Numbered from the stretch's first letter, positions 27,422-36,904 are shown. The stretch: 52,773 nt of DNA from an uncultured Pseudanabaenaceae cyanobacterium (GCA_938017515.1 CALIJJ010000024.1:1-52773), one strand, 5' to 3'. The notes: generated by a model not told the origin, from the letters alone. Program-made: numbers and translations.

Positions 27422-28558
27422 ATGAGAAACCCACAGATCCGACGCCCGATCCAGCGTTCGCAAACCTTGCGGCAGCGATTTCGGCAGCAGTGGAATACAT
27501 TGCTCGGTCTAGCCAGCTTGTGTCTTGTTCTCGTCTTTACCGCTTGCACCCAATCCCCGGAACAACTGAACAGCGTCTCGACCCCCTCTAGCAGCAGCGG
27601 AACAGGTGCAGTCCCCACCGAGATTCGCATTGGTTATCAAGTTGTACCCAATGCCGAACTCCTGGCAAAATCCAAGGGATTCGTCGAAGCCAAACTGCCC
27701 AACACTAAAGTCGTCTGGCGTAAGTTTAGCTCTGGCGGCGATGTCAACCAGGCCATGGAAGCAGGACAGCTAGACGTGGGCCTAGTCGGCTCAGTTCCGG
27801 TCTCGACCGGCGTTGCCAAGACACTCCCCTACCAGGTCTACTTTATCCACGACATCATTGGCGACAATGAAGCATTGGCCGTTTCAGCGACATCTGATAT
27901 CGCTAGCCTAGAACAGCTCAAGGGAAAACGCATTGGCGTTCCCTTTGGTTCCACCACCCACTTCAGCCTGTTATCGGCACTGGAACTGTCAGAGATCAAG
28001 CCCCAAGAAGTCGATATTATCGATCTCTCGCCTGACGAAATCCTGGAAGCTTGGAACAAGCAGGAAATTGACGGTAGTTTCATCTGGCATCCAACCCTTG
28101 GCAAAATCAGTGGAGACGGTCTGGTCTTGGTCTCCGCTAAGCAACTGGCCGCCGATGGGATCATCACCGCCGATCTGGCAGTGGTCCACAATGATTTTGT
28201 CAGCCAGTATCCTGAGGCCATGGCACAGTATGTGTCAGCCCTAGATGAAGCCGTGCAACTCTATCGTGACGACCCCCAAACAGCGGCCCAAGCGATTTCT
28301 GGGGATCTCGGCCTTTCGACGGATAAGAGTCTTTTGGCCATGAACGAACTCGTGTGGCTCAGTGCAGAAGAGCAGGCAGGTCCTAGCTATTTGGGCACAC
28401 CGGAACAGCCCGGTGCCCTGGCTCAGGTTCTGAAGGATTCTGCAGAGTTTATGGTTAGCCAGGGTGCGATTCCATCGGCACCGGCGATCGCCACCTACGA
28501 GCAGGCACTATATCGCAACGCCATTGACACAGCCAATCAGGAAGTGGCCAGCCGATAG
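27422..28558 (+). CDS. TauA-like ABC transporter substrate-binding lipoprotein
   Basis: A periplasmic solute-binding protein of the taurine/sulfonate (NMT1/TauA) family. After a basic N-terminus and a hydrophobic helix comes a lipobox ending in TAC (about residue 41), so it should be lipid-anchored. The mature part begins EIRIGYQVVPNAELLAKSKG and contains GQLDVGLVGSVPV and KGKRIGVPFGSTTHFSLL, as in TauA. No permease (TauC) or ATPase (TauB) gene lies next to it, so the partners must be elsewhere. The actual ligand (taurine, another sulfonate or a related compound) cannot be told. It converges on the PEPCK-like gene with a 90-bp gap. Confidence 0.85.
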   Translation: MRNPQIRRPIQRSQTLRQRFRQQWNTLLGLASLCLVLVFTACTQSPEQLNSVSTPSSSSGTGAVPTEIRIGYQVVPNAELLAKSKGFVEAKLPNTKVVWRKFSSGGDVNQAMEAGQLDVGLVGSVPVSTGVAKTLPYQVYFIHDIIGDNEALAVSATSDIASLEQLKGKRIGVPFGSTTHFSLLSALELSEIKPQEVDIIDLSPDEILEAWNKQEIDGSFIWHPTLGKISGDGLVLVSAKQLAADGIITADLAVVHNDFVSQYPEAMAQYVSALDEAVQLYRDDPQTAAQAISGDLGLSTDKSLLAMNELVWLSAEEQAGPSYLGTPEQPGALAQVLKDSAEFMVSQGAIPSAPAIATYEQALYRNAIDTANQEVASR

Positions 28559-28648
28559 AGAGCGCTAAGCACCGTTGCATCGTAGCGTTGCTTCATGACT
28601 ATCTGCGACAAAAGTCTTGCCGCAACAACTTAGCGGAGCAATCCACCA

Positions 28649-30559
28649 CTAAAGCCGAGGTCCGGCGATGCGAACCGCATCCGGGACCTCGGCTTTGAAC
28701 TGTTCCATATAGCGTTCAAAGCGTTGAAATAATTGTTTGGCGAGAGGGTAGCATTCCTCCGACGGGGCCAAGCATGCCGACGTCAACCATGGAAACTGCT
28801 TCTGTTCGAGGGAAGACTCCAGCGCAGGGTGACGGGGGTTGACCAAAAAGATTTGCGGAAACGCCGGCAAAGACGTCAGGCGCTTGCCCCAGCAATGCAT
28901 CCGTGCGATCGCCGCTTCCCGCGTCAGCTCAGCACTAAAACAGGGTCTAAACGATCCCCAGCCCTCAGTCTCAGCCTGTACCGCAAGACAGTCACCATGG
29001 CCCGCTGCATCGGCCCAGTTGCCGTAACCACAAAGATAATAATATTGCGCCTGGGCCAGGGTGAGGCGAGCCACCGGGGGGAAAATCCCCAGGTCATCCG
29101 GCAGATAGAGCACCAAGGCTTGAACCGCTGCCTGACAAGACTGCTCCATCCGAGGCATGAGCAACTGAGGTCTCTCGCTCCAGCGGCGATCGCCAAACAT
29201 CGGGGCACCACTTTGTGCATCGAGAATCACATTTTCTAGCAATGCACCGAAACCAGGTTTGTACGTCCCTGTTGTATTAGCTGCAATGTTAGCGGCTGTC
29301 AGGGGAGCCTCCGCTGCTAAGCCCGAGGACGACATTAAAACGTTGGCTGCTCCATAATCGGCGGCGGCTATCGTTGCCACTTGAGTGTCAGACCAAATCC
29401 AAGGCAAGACCGTTCTCTGGAGCATGAATCCACGACTGGGTAAGTCCAACGTGCTCAGGAGCTTAATCGCGAAATCATCCGATACATCTACATCAGATAC
29501 GTCTAAATGATCAGGACATACCGTTGTCTCTTCCCCCATCACCAGCGCACAAGCCGAGCCTGCCCCATCTCGAATCACCCGACATTGGTCTAAGGGCAAA
29601 ATAGCGTGGGCCAAGAGCAACGGCTTGGCTAAATGCATCAACGCCGCCACCAATTCACCGAAGTGGCGAGAACCGCCCAATAGTGCCAAATGGTGGGTCG
29701 GATGCAGTGCCGTAAACACATCTCCCCGCAGCTCAGGTTCCAGGCTGGGCTCGCCTTTCAGCCCCGGCAAAACAATCAGCACAATCGGTGGGGGTGGTGC
29801 TGATTCAGTCTCAACAACGGATTGAGGAAATGCCATGGCCCCCGTGGACCTGGCGGCAGCTTCCAAAGGGCGCAATAGTTGGTGGATGAACAAAGCTTGA
29901 GATGCCAGCTCTGTCACAACGCGAACCTCCACACCCGCCACTAATTCACCATCCACCACGTAGAGCGATCGCCCCTGAACATAGGCCTGGGCTTCTTGGT
30001 AGAGATGGCGAAAGGCAGCTTCAGACAGGGCAGAAGGCTGGGGGAGAGGCGGTCCAGATTCATCAGATGACAAACCATCAGCGGCGAAATCCGGAGGGGA
30101 CAACGAATCCAGCGATGGCGTCACCGCAAAAGAAGATTGGGCCGCCCTTCGATCAAGGCGATCGCGATCAAGATGCTCAAGCTCAAGGCAATCGAGACCA
30201 ACGCTATCCAAACCAACAATGAAAGTATTACGGGGCGATCGCGTTGTATGAGGAACCGTTTTGACACAAAGCGCTCCATCTAGGGACAGCCCTCCCTCCC
30301 CTCGCATCAGCGCATGCTCCACCAGTTCGGGCACCGACAAGTTGTCATAGACCTGGAGCAGATGGTTGAATTCCAGCTCCGGTAGACGATGGCTCCCATC
30401 CGGCGAGAATAGGCGTTGCTCCGCTCGTGCCTTGGCAACCCGTCGAGACAGTGCCTCATAGGCGTGAGAACGAGTATCAGCCCCTGAATCAGACCCAGAA
30501 CTAAGGCCAAAATCGGAGCCAGAACCATCATTCGAAGGTTGTCCCTCTCGAAATCGCAT
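28649..30559 (-). CDS. Degenerate homologue of ATP-dependent PEP carboxykinase
   Basis: A 636-residue protein recognised by a chain of motifs in PckA order: a GALCVKTVPHTTRSPRNTF segment (cf. GAL.V.T..HTGRSPKDKF) at about 94-113; VRVVTELASQALF; LALLGGSRHFGEL (cf. LIGGTEYAGEM); FGALLENVILD (about 435-445); SERPQLLMP (cf. ENTR..YP); and GIFPPVARLTLAQAQYYYLCGY (cf. GVLPPVSKLT) near 490-511. The nucleotide P-loop GLSGTGKTT is not present; the aligned place reads MGEETTVC, with the catalytic Lys lost and a shortened loop. The MHCS and DDEHGW metal-site motifs are also absent. Enzyme activity is therefore unlikely. An acidic disordered N-terminus of about 60-90 residues is extra. ATG 30559 with AGG upstream is preferred to a TTG at 30643. 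Confidence 0.75.
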   Translation of the reverse strand: MRFREGQPSNDGSGSDFGLSSGSDSGADTRSHAYEALSRRVAKARAEQRLFSPDGSHRLPELEFNHLLQVYDNLSVPELVEHALMRGEGGLSLDGALCVKTVPHTTRSPRNTFIVGLDSVGLDCLELEHLDRDRLDRRAAQSSFAVTPSLDSLSPPDFAADGLSSDESGPPLPQPSALSEAAFRHLYQEAQAYVQGRSLYVVDGELVAGVEVRVVTELASQALFIHQLLRPLEAAARSTGAMAFPQSVVETESAPPPPIVLIVLPGLKGEPSLEPELRGDVFTALHPTHHLALLGGSRHFGELVAALMHLAKPLLLAHAILPLDQCRVIRDGAGSACALVMGEETTVCPDHLDVSDVDVSDDFAIKLLSTLDLPSRGFMLQRTVLPWIWSDTQVATIAAADYGAANVLMSSSGLAAEAPLTAANIAANTTGTYKPGFGALLENVILDAQSGAPMFGDRRWSERPQLLMPRMEQSCQAAVQALVLYLPDDLGIFPPVARLTLAQAQYYYLCGYGNWADAAGHGDCLAVQAETEGWGSFRPCFSAELTREAAIARMHCWGKRLTSLPAFPQIFLVNPRHPALESSLEQKQFPWLTSACLAPSEECYPLAKQLFQRFERYMEQFKAEVPDAVRIAGPRL

Positions 30560-30572
30560 AGCAAACCTAACA

Positions 30573-30632
30573 ATTGGACCGAACGCCACTGGACCGAACG
30601 CTATTGGACCAAACTCAATTGGGCCAAGCCGC
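30573..30632. repeat. 4 x 15-bp tandem repeat in a divergent promoter region
   Basis: Units start at 30573, 30588, 30603 and 30618 (ATTGGACCGAACGCC and variants), each copy more diverged than the last. The array lies just upstream of the ATG of the PEPCK-like gene, in the 248-bp region shared with oligopeptidase B. Confidence 0.85.
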
Positions 30633-30807
30633 CCCCCAAGCAAACGAAACGAAGGACGATCGTCCCCATTTCCCTAACAGTAGCCCTGGTTTTTGTCAGC
30701 ACGAACGTTTGTTACGCAATACGTCCTAAAAATGCAGCAAAACTGCACAAATTTTGAGAAATTGAGGATGTATCACTGTTTCAAAATTTCGTTTCAAAAT
30801 TTCCAGT

Positions 30808-32895
30808 ATGGCTTCTAGCGCATCTCCAGCTCCCATTGCGGCAAAACAACCCAAAATCCTCGAAATTCATGGCGATCGCCGGGTGGATGACTACTACTGG
30901 ATGCGCGAGCGGAAGAATCCCAACGTTATCGCCTACCTAGAAGCTGAAAATGCCTACACCCAGGCACAAATGCAGCACACCGAAGCCCTGCAACAGCAGC
31001 TCTACGACGAGATGTTGGGTCGTATCCAGGAAACGGATCTCTCGGTTCCCTATCGTTACGGCGATTATTGGTATTACAGCCGAACGGAAGAAGGCAAGGC
31101 CTACAGTATTCTCTGCCGTAAGCTGGGCAACCTAGACGCGCCGGAAGAAATCCTGCTGGATGAAAACGTGCTTGCCGAGGGACAAGAGTTCTTCTCCCTC
31201 GGGGACTATGAAATTAGCCCCAACCATCAACGCTTGGCCTATTCCACCGATACCAATGGCTCCGAGCGCTACGGGCTAGCCTTCAAAGAGATCAGCCACC
31301 AAGAGAGCAGCCAAACGCAACCGTTTGAGGAACAGATTCCGGACGTGGGCGGTGTCGCCTGGGCCAATGACAACAGCACGGTCTTTTACACGCGATTGGA
31401 TGATGCCAATCGTCCCTATCAGCTCTGGCGACACCAGCTGGGGACAGACCCCGGCAGCGATCAGCTCATCTATGAGGAGTCCGACGAAGCCTTTTATGTG
31501 GACATTGGTGCCACTCGTAGTGAGGCTTATTTGTTGCTGGACTGCAATAGCAACATCACCTCTGAAGTGCATTATCTGGATGCCAATCATCCCGACGGCG
31601 AATTCCGGCTCATCGCCCCCCGCAAAAAAGGAGTGGAGTACAGCGTGGAGCACCATCCCGGCGATGGCAGTGATGATGCAGGGAAAGGCGATCGCTTCTA
31701 CATCACCCACAATGAAGACGCCATCAACTTTACATTGGTCGTCACTCCGGTGAGCCATCCCCAGCGGCAGCATTGGCAAACCGTGATTCCCCACCGGGAA
31801 GACGTCATGCTCAGCGGCATCAGCGCCTTCGCAAACCATCTCGTGATCTACGAACGCCAGCAGGGACTACCCACCATTCGTCTGCGCAAACTGTCCACCC
31901 ATGAAGAAACCCAGCTTGACTTTCCCGAACCCACCTACGCGGTCTATCCCGGCGCCATGGCGGAGTTCAAAACCCAGACCCTGCGGTTTAACTACACCTC
32001 CATGGTGACCCCCTGGTCCGTGTTTGACTATGACATGGACAGCCACAAGCGAGAACTGAAAAAAGAAAAGCCGGTGCTCGGAGGCTTCGATCGCAGCCAA
32101 TACCAAAGCGAGTGGCTGATGGCCACAGCCACAGACGGCAGCCAAATCCCTATTTCACTGGTCTACAAAAAGGGAACCCCTCGCGACGGCAGCGCCTCCA
32201 TGTACCTGACAGGCTACGGCTCCTATGGCTATCCCAACTCCGCCTGTTTTGATTCCAAGCGCCTGTCCCTGATCAATCGCGGCATTATTTATGCCATCGC
32301 CCACATTCGCGGCGGCGGCGAACTCGGCCGCAAATGGTATGAAGACGGCAAATTTCTCCACAAAAAAAATACGTTCACCGATTTCATTGCAGCGGCGGAG
32401 TTCCTGATCCAGCAGGACTGGACTCGCTCGGAGCGCCTCATCATCGGCGGCGGGAGCGCAGGGGGATTGCTGATCGGAGCCGTCATCAACCAAAGACCGG
32501 AGCTGTTTGCGGGGGCGATCGCCGATGTCCCCTTCGTCGATGTGGTCACCACGATTCTCGATCCGGACCTTCCCCTCTCGGTGATGGAGTGGGATGAATG
32601 GGGCAATCCCAACGACGCCACGTTCTACGAATACATGAAGTCCTACTCGCCCTACGACAACGTCCAGGCCCAGGACTATCCGCGTTTGCTCATCCAGGGC
32701 GGGCTCAACGATCCCCGCGTCTCCTACTGGGAACCGGCAAAGTGGGCAGCCAAGCTGCGCGATCTCAAGACAGATCCCCACCAGCTCTTACTCAAAACCA
32801 ATATGGAAGCAGGCCACGGTGGCGCATCCGGTCGCTACGGAGCGCTCAAGGAAAAAGCCTTCGATTATGCGTTCATCTTGGATTGTCTGGCCTAG
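30808..32895 (+). CDS. ptrB: Oligopeptidase B (prolyl oligopeptidase family S9A)
   Basis: Serine peptidase that cuts short peptides after basic residues; probably cytoplasmic, since no signal peptide is seen. 695 residues, normal for the family. The N-terminal part (DDYYWMRERKNPNVIAYL, then beta-propeller) is followed by the alpha/beta hydrolase domain. Catalytic triad seen: Ser550 in GGGSAGG, Asp635 in GGLNDPRV, His670 in EAGHGGASGR. The acidic and aromatic motif GGGELGRKWYEDGK typical of oligopeptidase B precedes the Ser. ATG at 30808; divergent from the PEPCK-like gene. Confidence 0.93.
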   Translation: MASSASPAPIAAKQPKILEIHGDRRVDDYYWMRERKNPNVIAYLEAENAYTQAQMQHTEALQQQLYDEMLGRIQETDLSVPYRYGDYWYYSRTEEGKAYSILCRKLGNLDAPEEILLDENVLAEGQEFFSLGDYEISPNHQRLAYSTDTNGSERYGLAFKEISHQESSQTQPFEEQIPDVGGVAWANDNSTVFYTRLDDANRPYQLWRHQLGTDPGSDQLIYEESDEAFYVDIGATRSEAYLLLDCNSNITSEVHYLDANHPDGEFRLIAPRKKGVEYSVEHHPGDGSDDAGKGDRFYITHNEDAINFTLVVTPVSHPQRQHWQTVIPHREDVMLSGISAFANHLVIYERQQGLPTIRLRKLSTHEETQLDFPEPTYAVYPGAMAEFKTQTLRFNYTSMVTPWSVFDYDMDSHKRELKKEKPVLGGFDRSQYQSEWLMATATDGSQIPISLVYKKGTPRDGSASMYLTGYGSYGYPNSACFDSKRLSLINRGIIYAIAHIRGGGELGRKWYEDGKFLHKKNTFTDFIAAAEFLIQQDWTRSERLIIGGGSAGGLLIGAVINQRPELFAGAIADVPFVDVVTTILDPDLPLSVMEWDEWGNPNDATFYEYMKSYSPYDNVQAQDYPRLLIQGGLNDPRVSYWEPAKWAAKLRDLKTDPHQLLLKTNMEAGHGGASGRYGALKEKAFDYAFILDCLA

Positions 32896-32944
32896 ATGAC
32901 TTCACTTAAACGACTTCCCATGGAGCATGTCCTAGGGAGAAAAC

Positions 32945-33187
32945 TCAGGCATCAGCACTGCTGTCGTCGGCTGGCGAGTCCTCTGGCTGAGGCGGGTTTT
33001 GTTCATTTTTCCCACGCACAGGCGGCAGCGCTTCAACCAGGCCCATGGCAAACGCAGTATCCGGCAGCTCCCCGGCAAAATATTTCCCCGGCTCAAATAG
33101 TTTGCCGGGGGTAAAGCAGTGGGACTTCAGCAACACCAGTTGTTCCGTGGCAAACATGCTGCGATCCATTCGCCGTTCGATGGCCAT
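32945..33187 (-). CDS. Small acidic-tailed protein, unknown function
   Basis: An 80-residue product, soluble in appearance, with a basic N-terminus (MAIERRMDR), a central LVLLKSHCFTPGKLFEPGKY segment and a Pro/Asp/Ser-rich acidic tail. ATG at 33187 is supported by GGAG about eight bases upstream. It converges on oligopeptidase B and lies 42 bp after the secreted-protein gene on the same strand, so the two may be co-transcribed. No family is recognised. Confidence 0.5.
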   Translation of the reverse strand: MAIERRMDRSMFATEQLVLLKSHCFTPGKLFEPGKYFAGELPDTAFAMGLVEALPPVRGKNEQNPPQPEDSPADDSSADA

Positions 33188-33229
33188 GGGTTCTACTCCA
33201 TAAAGGCATGACTGCTTCAAAGAATAGCG

Positions 33230-33784
33230 CTAGAAATAGACCTGCACCCCACAGAAATCTCGAGCTTGGGCAGAATCATCAGGCTGTTCGTTGAACCGTA
33301 CGCGAGAGGCCTCGGGAGCTTCGCAGCGGAGCAAGAGGGGATTCGTCGGCAATGGATTGATCGGGGATACGTCGGCAGACACTCCAACGGAGGCTGGGAT
33401 GGCCCGTGGGACATTGGGTTGGACAACGGATTGCCCCGCCCCTCCAATCCCTGTCCGATCACCATCAGGCTGATTGCAATTGAGAATATCCACTCGGCTA
33501 CCGTCCACCACACCATCAACGCTGTTTCCAGCATAGTTGCGGCAGTTGACGCTGTGGCTCCAGCCGGGACGTGCCGTATTGGGGGGTAACAGTGCCGGAA
33601 ATTCAGCACTGGATGTGGGGCTCAGTGGCCGCAGGGGTGGCTGTAGCCCCCTGGTGCGATCGCCAGCACGCTGGGCTGCAGCCGGAGATGCGATCGCAAG
33701 CGAGATACCCGCGATCGCCAGAGCCACCGCTCCGAAAGGTCGCCAGCTGCGAATCTTTAAAGCATCAGGATGTGGAAAAACCAT
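33230..33784 (-). CDS. Secreted four-cysteine protein, unknown function
   Basis: A 184-residue product with a signal peptide: basic n-region (LKIRSWR), hydrophobic core and a cleavage-type end SPAAAQ near residue 35. The mature part is Pro/Asn/Arg-rich and has four Cys (in VNCRNY, ILNCNQP, LRCEAP and DFCGVQ), which could form two disulfides in the periplasm. ATG 33784 is chosen because it directly precedes the signal peptide; 33829 is also possible. No family is recognised. Confidence 0.55.
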   Translation of the reverse strand: MVFPHPDALKIRSWRPFGAVALAIAGISLAIASPAAAQRAGDRTRGLQPPLRPLSPTSSAEFPALLPPNTARPGWSHSVNCRNYAGNSVDGVVDGSRVDILNCNQPDGDRTGIGGAGQSVVQPNVPRAIPASVGVSADVSPINPLPTNPLLLRCEAPEASRVRFNEQPDDSAQARDFCGVQVYF

Positions 33785-34148
33785 GAAAATCACCGGGGGA
33801 GTCAGAGGCGAATAGCCAGTCCATGCCATGCCATTCAATCCATGACGCCGTTAGCGAGGAGACGCTCAGAAAACCTATCCTCACGAACGTAGTGCCCAAT
33901 GCCAAACAGACATGAGCCAACACACATGATCAGGCAGACATGGTCAGGCAGGCAGGCAACAAATGCCATACATCGATTCTAGACAGACCGGTGTGTTCAG
34001 GCAGGCCCTCGTAGCGTTACGTTGCAAATACGTTTCAAATCGATAGATTTGTCATCTCAGGATGCAATGAAGCATCCCAGTTCTCATCGACAAAAATAGC
34101 GATTAGAAAGCAGCCCTCGCTCTCCCGAGACACCTTCAAAGCATCTCC
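33785..34148. other. Non-coding stretch, no feature recognised
   Basis: These 364 bases hold no convincing gene. The only pattern noticed is a short CAGGCA(GACA) reiteration around 33930-33960 that recurs near 33990-34000. Confidence 0.35.
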
Positions 34149-34295
34149 CTACTCTGCGGCAAAACTACTCACGGGCCGTTGGTTTTGGGGTGTCTCCTCC
34201 AAAACCCCTGACACAATGGCTGCCATCAGCAAACAAGCAATCAACATCATCCAGCTCGGCGCATTCGCGGAAGCATTACTTTGAGGCTTACTCAT
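34149..34295 (-). CDS. Possible 48-residue single-helix membrane protein
   Basis: A short frame starting MSKPQSNASANAPSW, followed by one hydrophobic helix (MMLIACLLMAAIVSGVL) and a polar acidic tail. This is the layout of the small one-helix proteins common in thylakoid complexes, though it matches none that I recognise. The ribosome-binding site is weak (AGGGA about 16 bases upstream). It stands alone in an 900-bp gap, which makes a small real gene plausible but unproven. Confidence 0.4.
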   Translation of the reverse strand: MSKPQSNASANAPSWMMLIACLLMAAIVSGVLEETPQNQRPVSSFAAE

Positions 34296-34687
34296 AATCG
34301 TCGCTGCAGGTCCCTAAGAGTTAACGGCAAATAAACTGCCCATGACTCAAATCATCAGAGGTGAAGCTGGATCGGCATTGTCGATTAAGCCGTCGCAACC
34401 ATCAACCATCTGACTCCTCTATCTGCTCCATAGCTTCCAGTCCCCATGGGTAAATACCGGAATCCAACCCAGGAACTTCATAAACTAAACGGATTTTTTG
34501 AGACTTTATTCAACAAATCCTTAATAAACAAGGCAATAAAAAAGGCGGGTTTCCCCACCTTTTTTATTGCCTTAAAATTCTTTTTGCAGAAATCTATTCA
34601 ATGACGTCCAAGCTCGGCGAAGCCATGACTTGAACATCATCATAAGCGCACAAAAAGCAATTCATTCAACGCACAATAGAAACGTTC
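34296..34687. other. Gap upstream of the small membrane ORF and downstream of desB
   Basis: These 392 bases contain the desB terminator (34530-34573) and AT-rich sequence; no further gene or repeat is seen. Confidence 0.45.
34530..34573. terminator. Long-stem intrinsic terminator downstream of desB
   Basis: A stem of about 18 bp with one mismatch: the left arm GGCAATAAAAAAGGCGGG pairs with the right arm CCCACCTTTTTTATTGCC across a short loop. It has an A-rich side and a T-rich side, so it can stop transcription on either strand; desB on the minus strand is the obvious user. Confidence 0.75.
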
Positions 34688-35812
34688 CTAGACCAACTTA
34701 GAAGGCTTAAGATTGACACTCGGCTGGTAATAAACTTTACCTCCATCATTCGGAACAAAATGACAGCGATTGAAGGACCGGATAAAGCTGCGGAAAATCG
34801 ACTCATCCGACTTGCGGTAGTAGTCTCCCAATACGGGCTTAATGGCTTCCGTCGCTTCCTTTAGATTGTAGTGAGGAATGCTAAGGAAAATATGGTGTGC
34901 AACATGAGTACCAATGTTGTGGTGAATCGGATTGAACAGACCATAGTCCCGATCAATCGTGGAAACGGCACCTTTCAAGAAATACCAATCTTCAGAGCGA
35001 TACCAGGGAATGTCATCCTCGGTGTGGTGCAGGTAAGTCACCAGGTCCAACCACACGACAAAAATGATGTAGGGAACCAGGTAGTACTTCAGCAGGAAGA
35101 GTAAACCAAACTTGACCGTGAGGGCTCCGAGGAATGTCACCATGGCCAACAGCCAAACCGTACTGGTGATGACATCATTGCGCTCTGAGGGCTTAAAGAG
35201 GGGACTACTGGGCAGGAAATGAGACCCCTTACGCCCCGAAGAACGCAGGAACAAATAGAAGGGGTAGGCCAACAACAACAACTTGAAGCGAATCAGCTTT
35301 TCCGGTGCTCCCATGGATTCGTAGGTTTCCTGGGAAATGGGATACCAGCTTTCGTCAGTATCAATATTGCCTGTGTTGGCATGGTGAGTGCGATGGCTAA
35401 TCCGCCAGCCATGGTAGGGCACCAGAATCGGACTGTGAGAAAGATGTCCCACGAGGTTATTCAACCAACGGTGCTTGGAAAAGGAACCGTGGCCACAATC
35501 ATGTCCAACCACAAACAGCGCCCAGAACATGGTGCCCGCAGCAAACCAAAAGACCGGGAAAAATAACCAGGAATCGAGATATGCCGCCAGGGCGTATAGT
35601 CCGGCGATGATGCCTAGGTCTAGAAAGAAATAAGCGAGCGATCGCGCTGTCGAAGGCTCAAAGCAACGGGCCGGGATCGCCTGACGTACGTCCTGAAGCG
35701 TAAAAGGAACACGCTCCGGCTGCCGTTTTGTCGCGGACTCAGGGGCGTACCCCTGAGAGGAAGAGACGGGTGATTGCACAAAGTTTTCCAAATCGGGGAC
35801 AGTCTTAACCAA
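34688..35812 (-). CDS. desB: Omega-3 (delta-15) acyl-lipid desaturase DesB
   Basis: Membrane di-iron enzyme that puts a double bond at the omega-3 position of glycerolipid acyl chains, using ferredoxin, typically raised in the cold. The three His boxes are present: HDCGH, HRTHH and HVAHH. The sequence follows Synechocystis DesB closely (FEPSTARSLAYFFLD, LVPYHGWRISHRTHHANTG, DLVTYLHHTEDDIPWYR, STIDRDYGLFNPIHH), which favours DesB over DesA. Several membrane helices flank the boxes. The frame opens with TTG at 35812 and has no ATG before the conserved part; GTG at 35779 is an alternative. The roughly 35 N-terminal residues are not conserved, so the start is uncertain. Terminator follows at 34530-34573. 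Confidence 0.92.
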   Translation of the reverse strand: MVKTVPDLENFVQSPVSSSQGYAPESATKRQPERVPFTLQDVRQAIPARCFEPSTARSLAYFFLDLGIIAGLYALAAYLDSWLFFPVFWFAAGTMFWALFVVGHDCGHGSFSKHRWLNNLVGHLSHSPILVPYHGWRISHRTHHANTGNIDTDESWYPISQETYESMGAPEKLIRFKLLLLAYPFYLFLRSSGRKGSHFLPSSPLFKPSERNDVITSTVWLLAMVTFLGALTVKFGLLFLLKYYLVPYIIFVVWLDLVTYLHHTEDDIPWYRSEDWYFLKGAVSTIDRDYGLFNPIHHNIGTHVAHHIFLSIPHYNLKEATEAIKPVLGDYYRKSDESIFRSFIRSFNRCHFVPNDGGKVYYQPSVNLKPSKLV

Positions 35813-35883
35813 AATTCAAAGACTGTTACCTATGGTCTCATATTGCTTTCACCTCGATCCCCAAAAATCCCACGAAAGATTAC

Positions 35884-35911
35884 TTGAAATGCAGACAGCC
35901 CATGCTACCCT
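35884..35911 (+). promoter_or_regulatory. Candidate sigma-70-type promoter for rpsB-tsf
   Basis: TTGAAA (35884-35889) and TACCCT (35906-35911) are spaced by 16 bases, 130 bases before the rpsB start. It is a reasonable but not exact match to consensus; the transcription start is not known. Confidence 0.35.
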
Positions 35912-36043
35912 AGAAAAGTTGTCAAATACCGCACACCTGGGATTTCGGGTGGTTTGGGAGAGATGAGGGGACCAATGAATTCCCCCCTTTGATGTCCCAA
36001 TGAAGCTACCTGGGTGGAGGATCAACCCGAAAAGGAGAAAAAT

Positions 36044-36904
36044 ATGGCAGTCGTTTCACTGGCCCAAATGATGGAGGCCGGCGTTCACTTTGGGCACCAG
36101 ACCCGCCGCTGGAACCCCAAGATGGGCAAGTACATCTACACCTCTCGCAATGGTGTACACATCATCGACTTGGTGCAGACCGCCCGGTTGATTGATGGCG
36201 CTTACAACTACATTCGTACCTCCTCGGAGCAGGGCAAGCGCTTCCTGTTCGTTGGAACCAAGCGTCAGGCAGCGGGCATCATCGCCCAGGAAGCCGCTCG
36301 CTGCGGTGCTTATTACGTCAACCAGCGCTGGTTGGGCGGCATGCTCACCAACTGGGCAACGATTAAGGGTCGTGTTGACCGCCTCAAGGATCTTGAGCGC
36401 ATGGAAGAGAGTGGCGCGATCGCCATGCGTCCCAAGAAAGAGGGTGCTGTGCTGCGCCGCGAGCTAGAGCGTCTGCGCAAGTACCTGGGCGGCATCAAGA
36501 ACATGCGCCGTCTGCCCGACGCCGTCGTCATCATTGACCAAAAGCGCGAGTACAACGCGATTTTGGAATGTCAGAAGCTCGGTATTCCCATCATTTCTTT
36601 GTTGGATACCAACTGCGACCCTGACCTAGCCAACATTCCTATTCCTGCCAACGACGACGCGATTCGTTCCATCAAGCTCATCATTGGTCGCCTAGCCGAC
36701 GCGATCTATGAAGGTCGCCATGGTGAGCTGGAAGCTGAGGAATTCGTCGAGGAATATCCCAGCGCTGAAGAGGACTATGCAGGCGCAGAGGACGCAGCGC
36801 CTGCTGAAGACGCAGCGCCTGCGGAAGAAGTGCCTTCCGCTGAAGAAGCAGCTCCCGCTGAAGCTGCGGCCGAAGCTTCTGAAGAAGCACCTGCCGCTGA
36901 ATAG
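36044..36904 (+). CDS. rpsB: 30S ribosomal protein S2 with extended acidic tail
   Basis: Small-subunit ribosomal protein. The core (about residues 1-225) has the family sequences [38 protein letters not shown] and [12 protein letters not shown]. After it comes a tail of about 55 residues made of Ala, Glu and Pro in repeats of the type EDAAPA / EEAAPA, longer than in most bacteria and probably disordered. The ATG at 36044 follows AAGGAG with six bases spacing, which rules out the more upstream ATG at 36014. Paired with tsf as is usual, about 200 bp apart. Confidence 0.97.
   Translation: MAVVSLAQMMEAGVHFGHQTRRWNPKMGKYIYTSRNGVHIIDLVQTARLIDGAYNYIRTSSEQGKRFLFVGTKRQAAGIIAQEAARCGAYYVNQRWLGGMLTNWATIKGRVDRLKDLERMEESGAIAMRPKKEGAVLRRELERLRKYLGGIKNMRRLPDAVVIIDQKREYNAILECQKLGIPIISLLDTNCDPDLANIPIPANDDAIRSIKLIIGRLADAIYEGRHGELEAEEFVEEYPSAEEDYAGAEDAAPAEDAAPAEEVPSAEEAAPAEAAAEASEEAPAAE

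Noticed and set aside
34688..35812. Calling the desaturase DesA (delta-12)
   Set aside because: The sequences around the His boxes and in STIDRDYGLFNPIHH follow DesB, not DesA.
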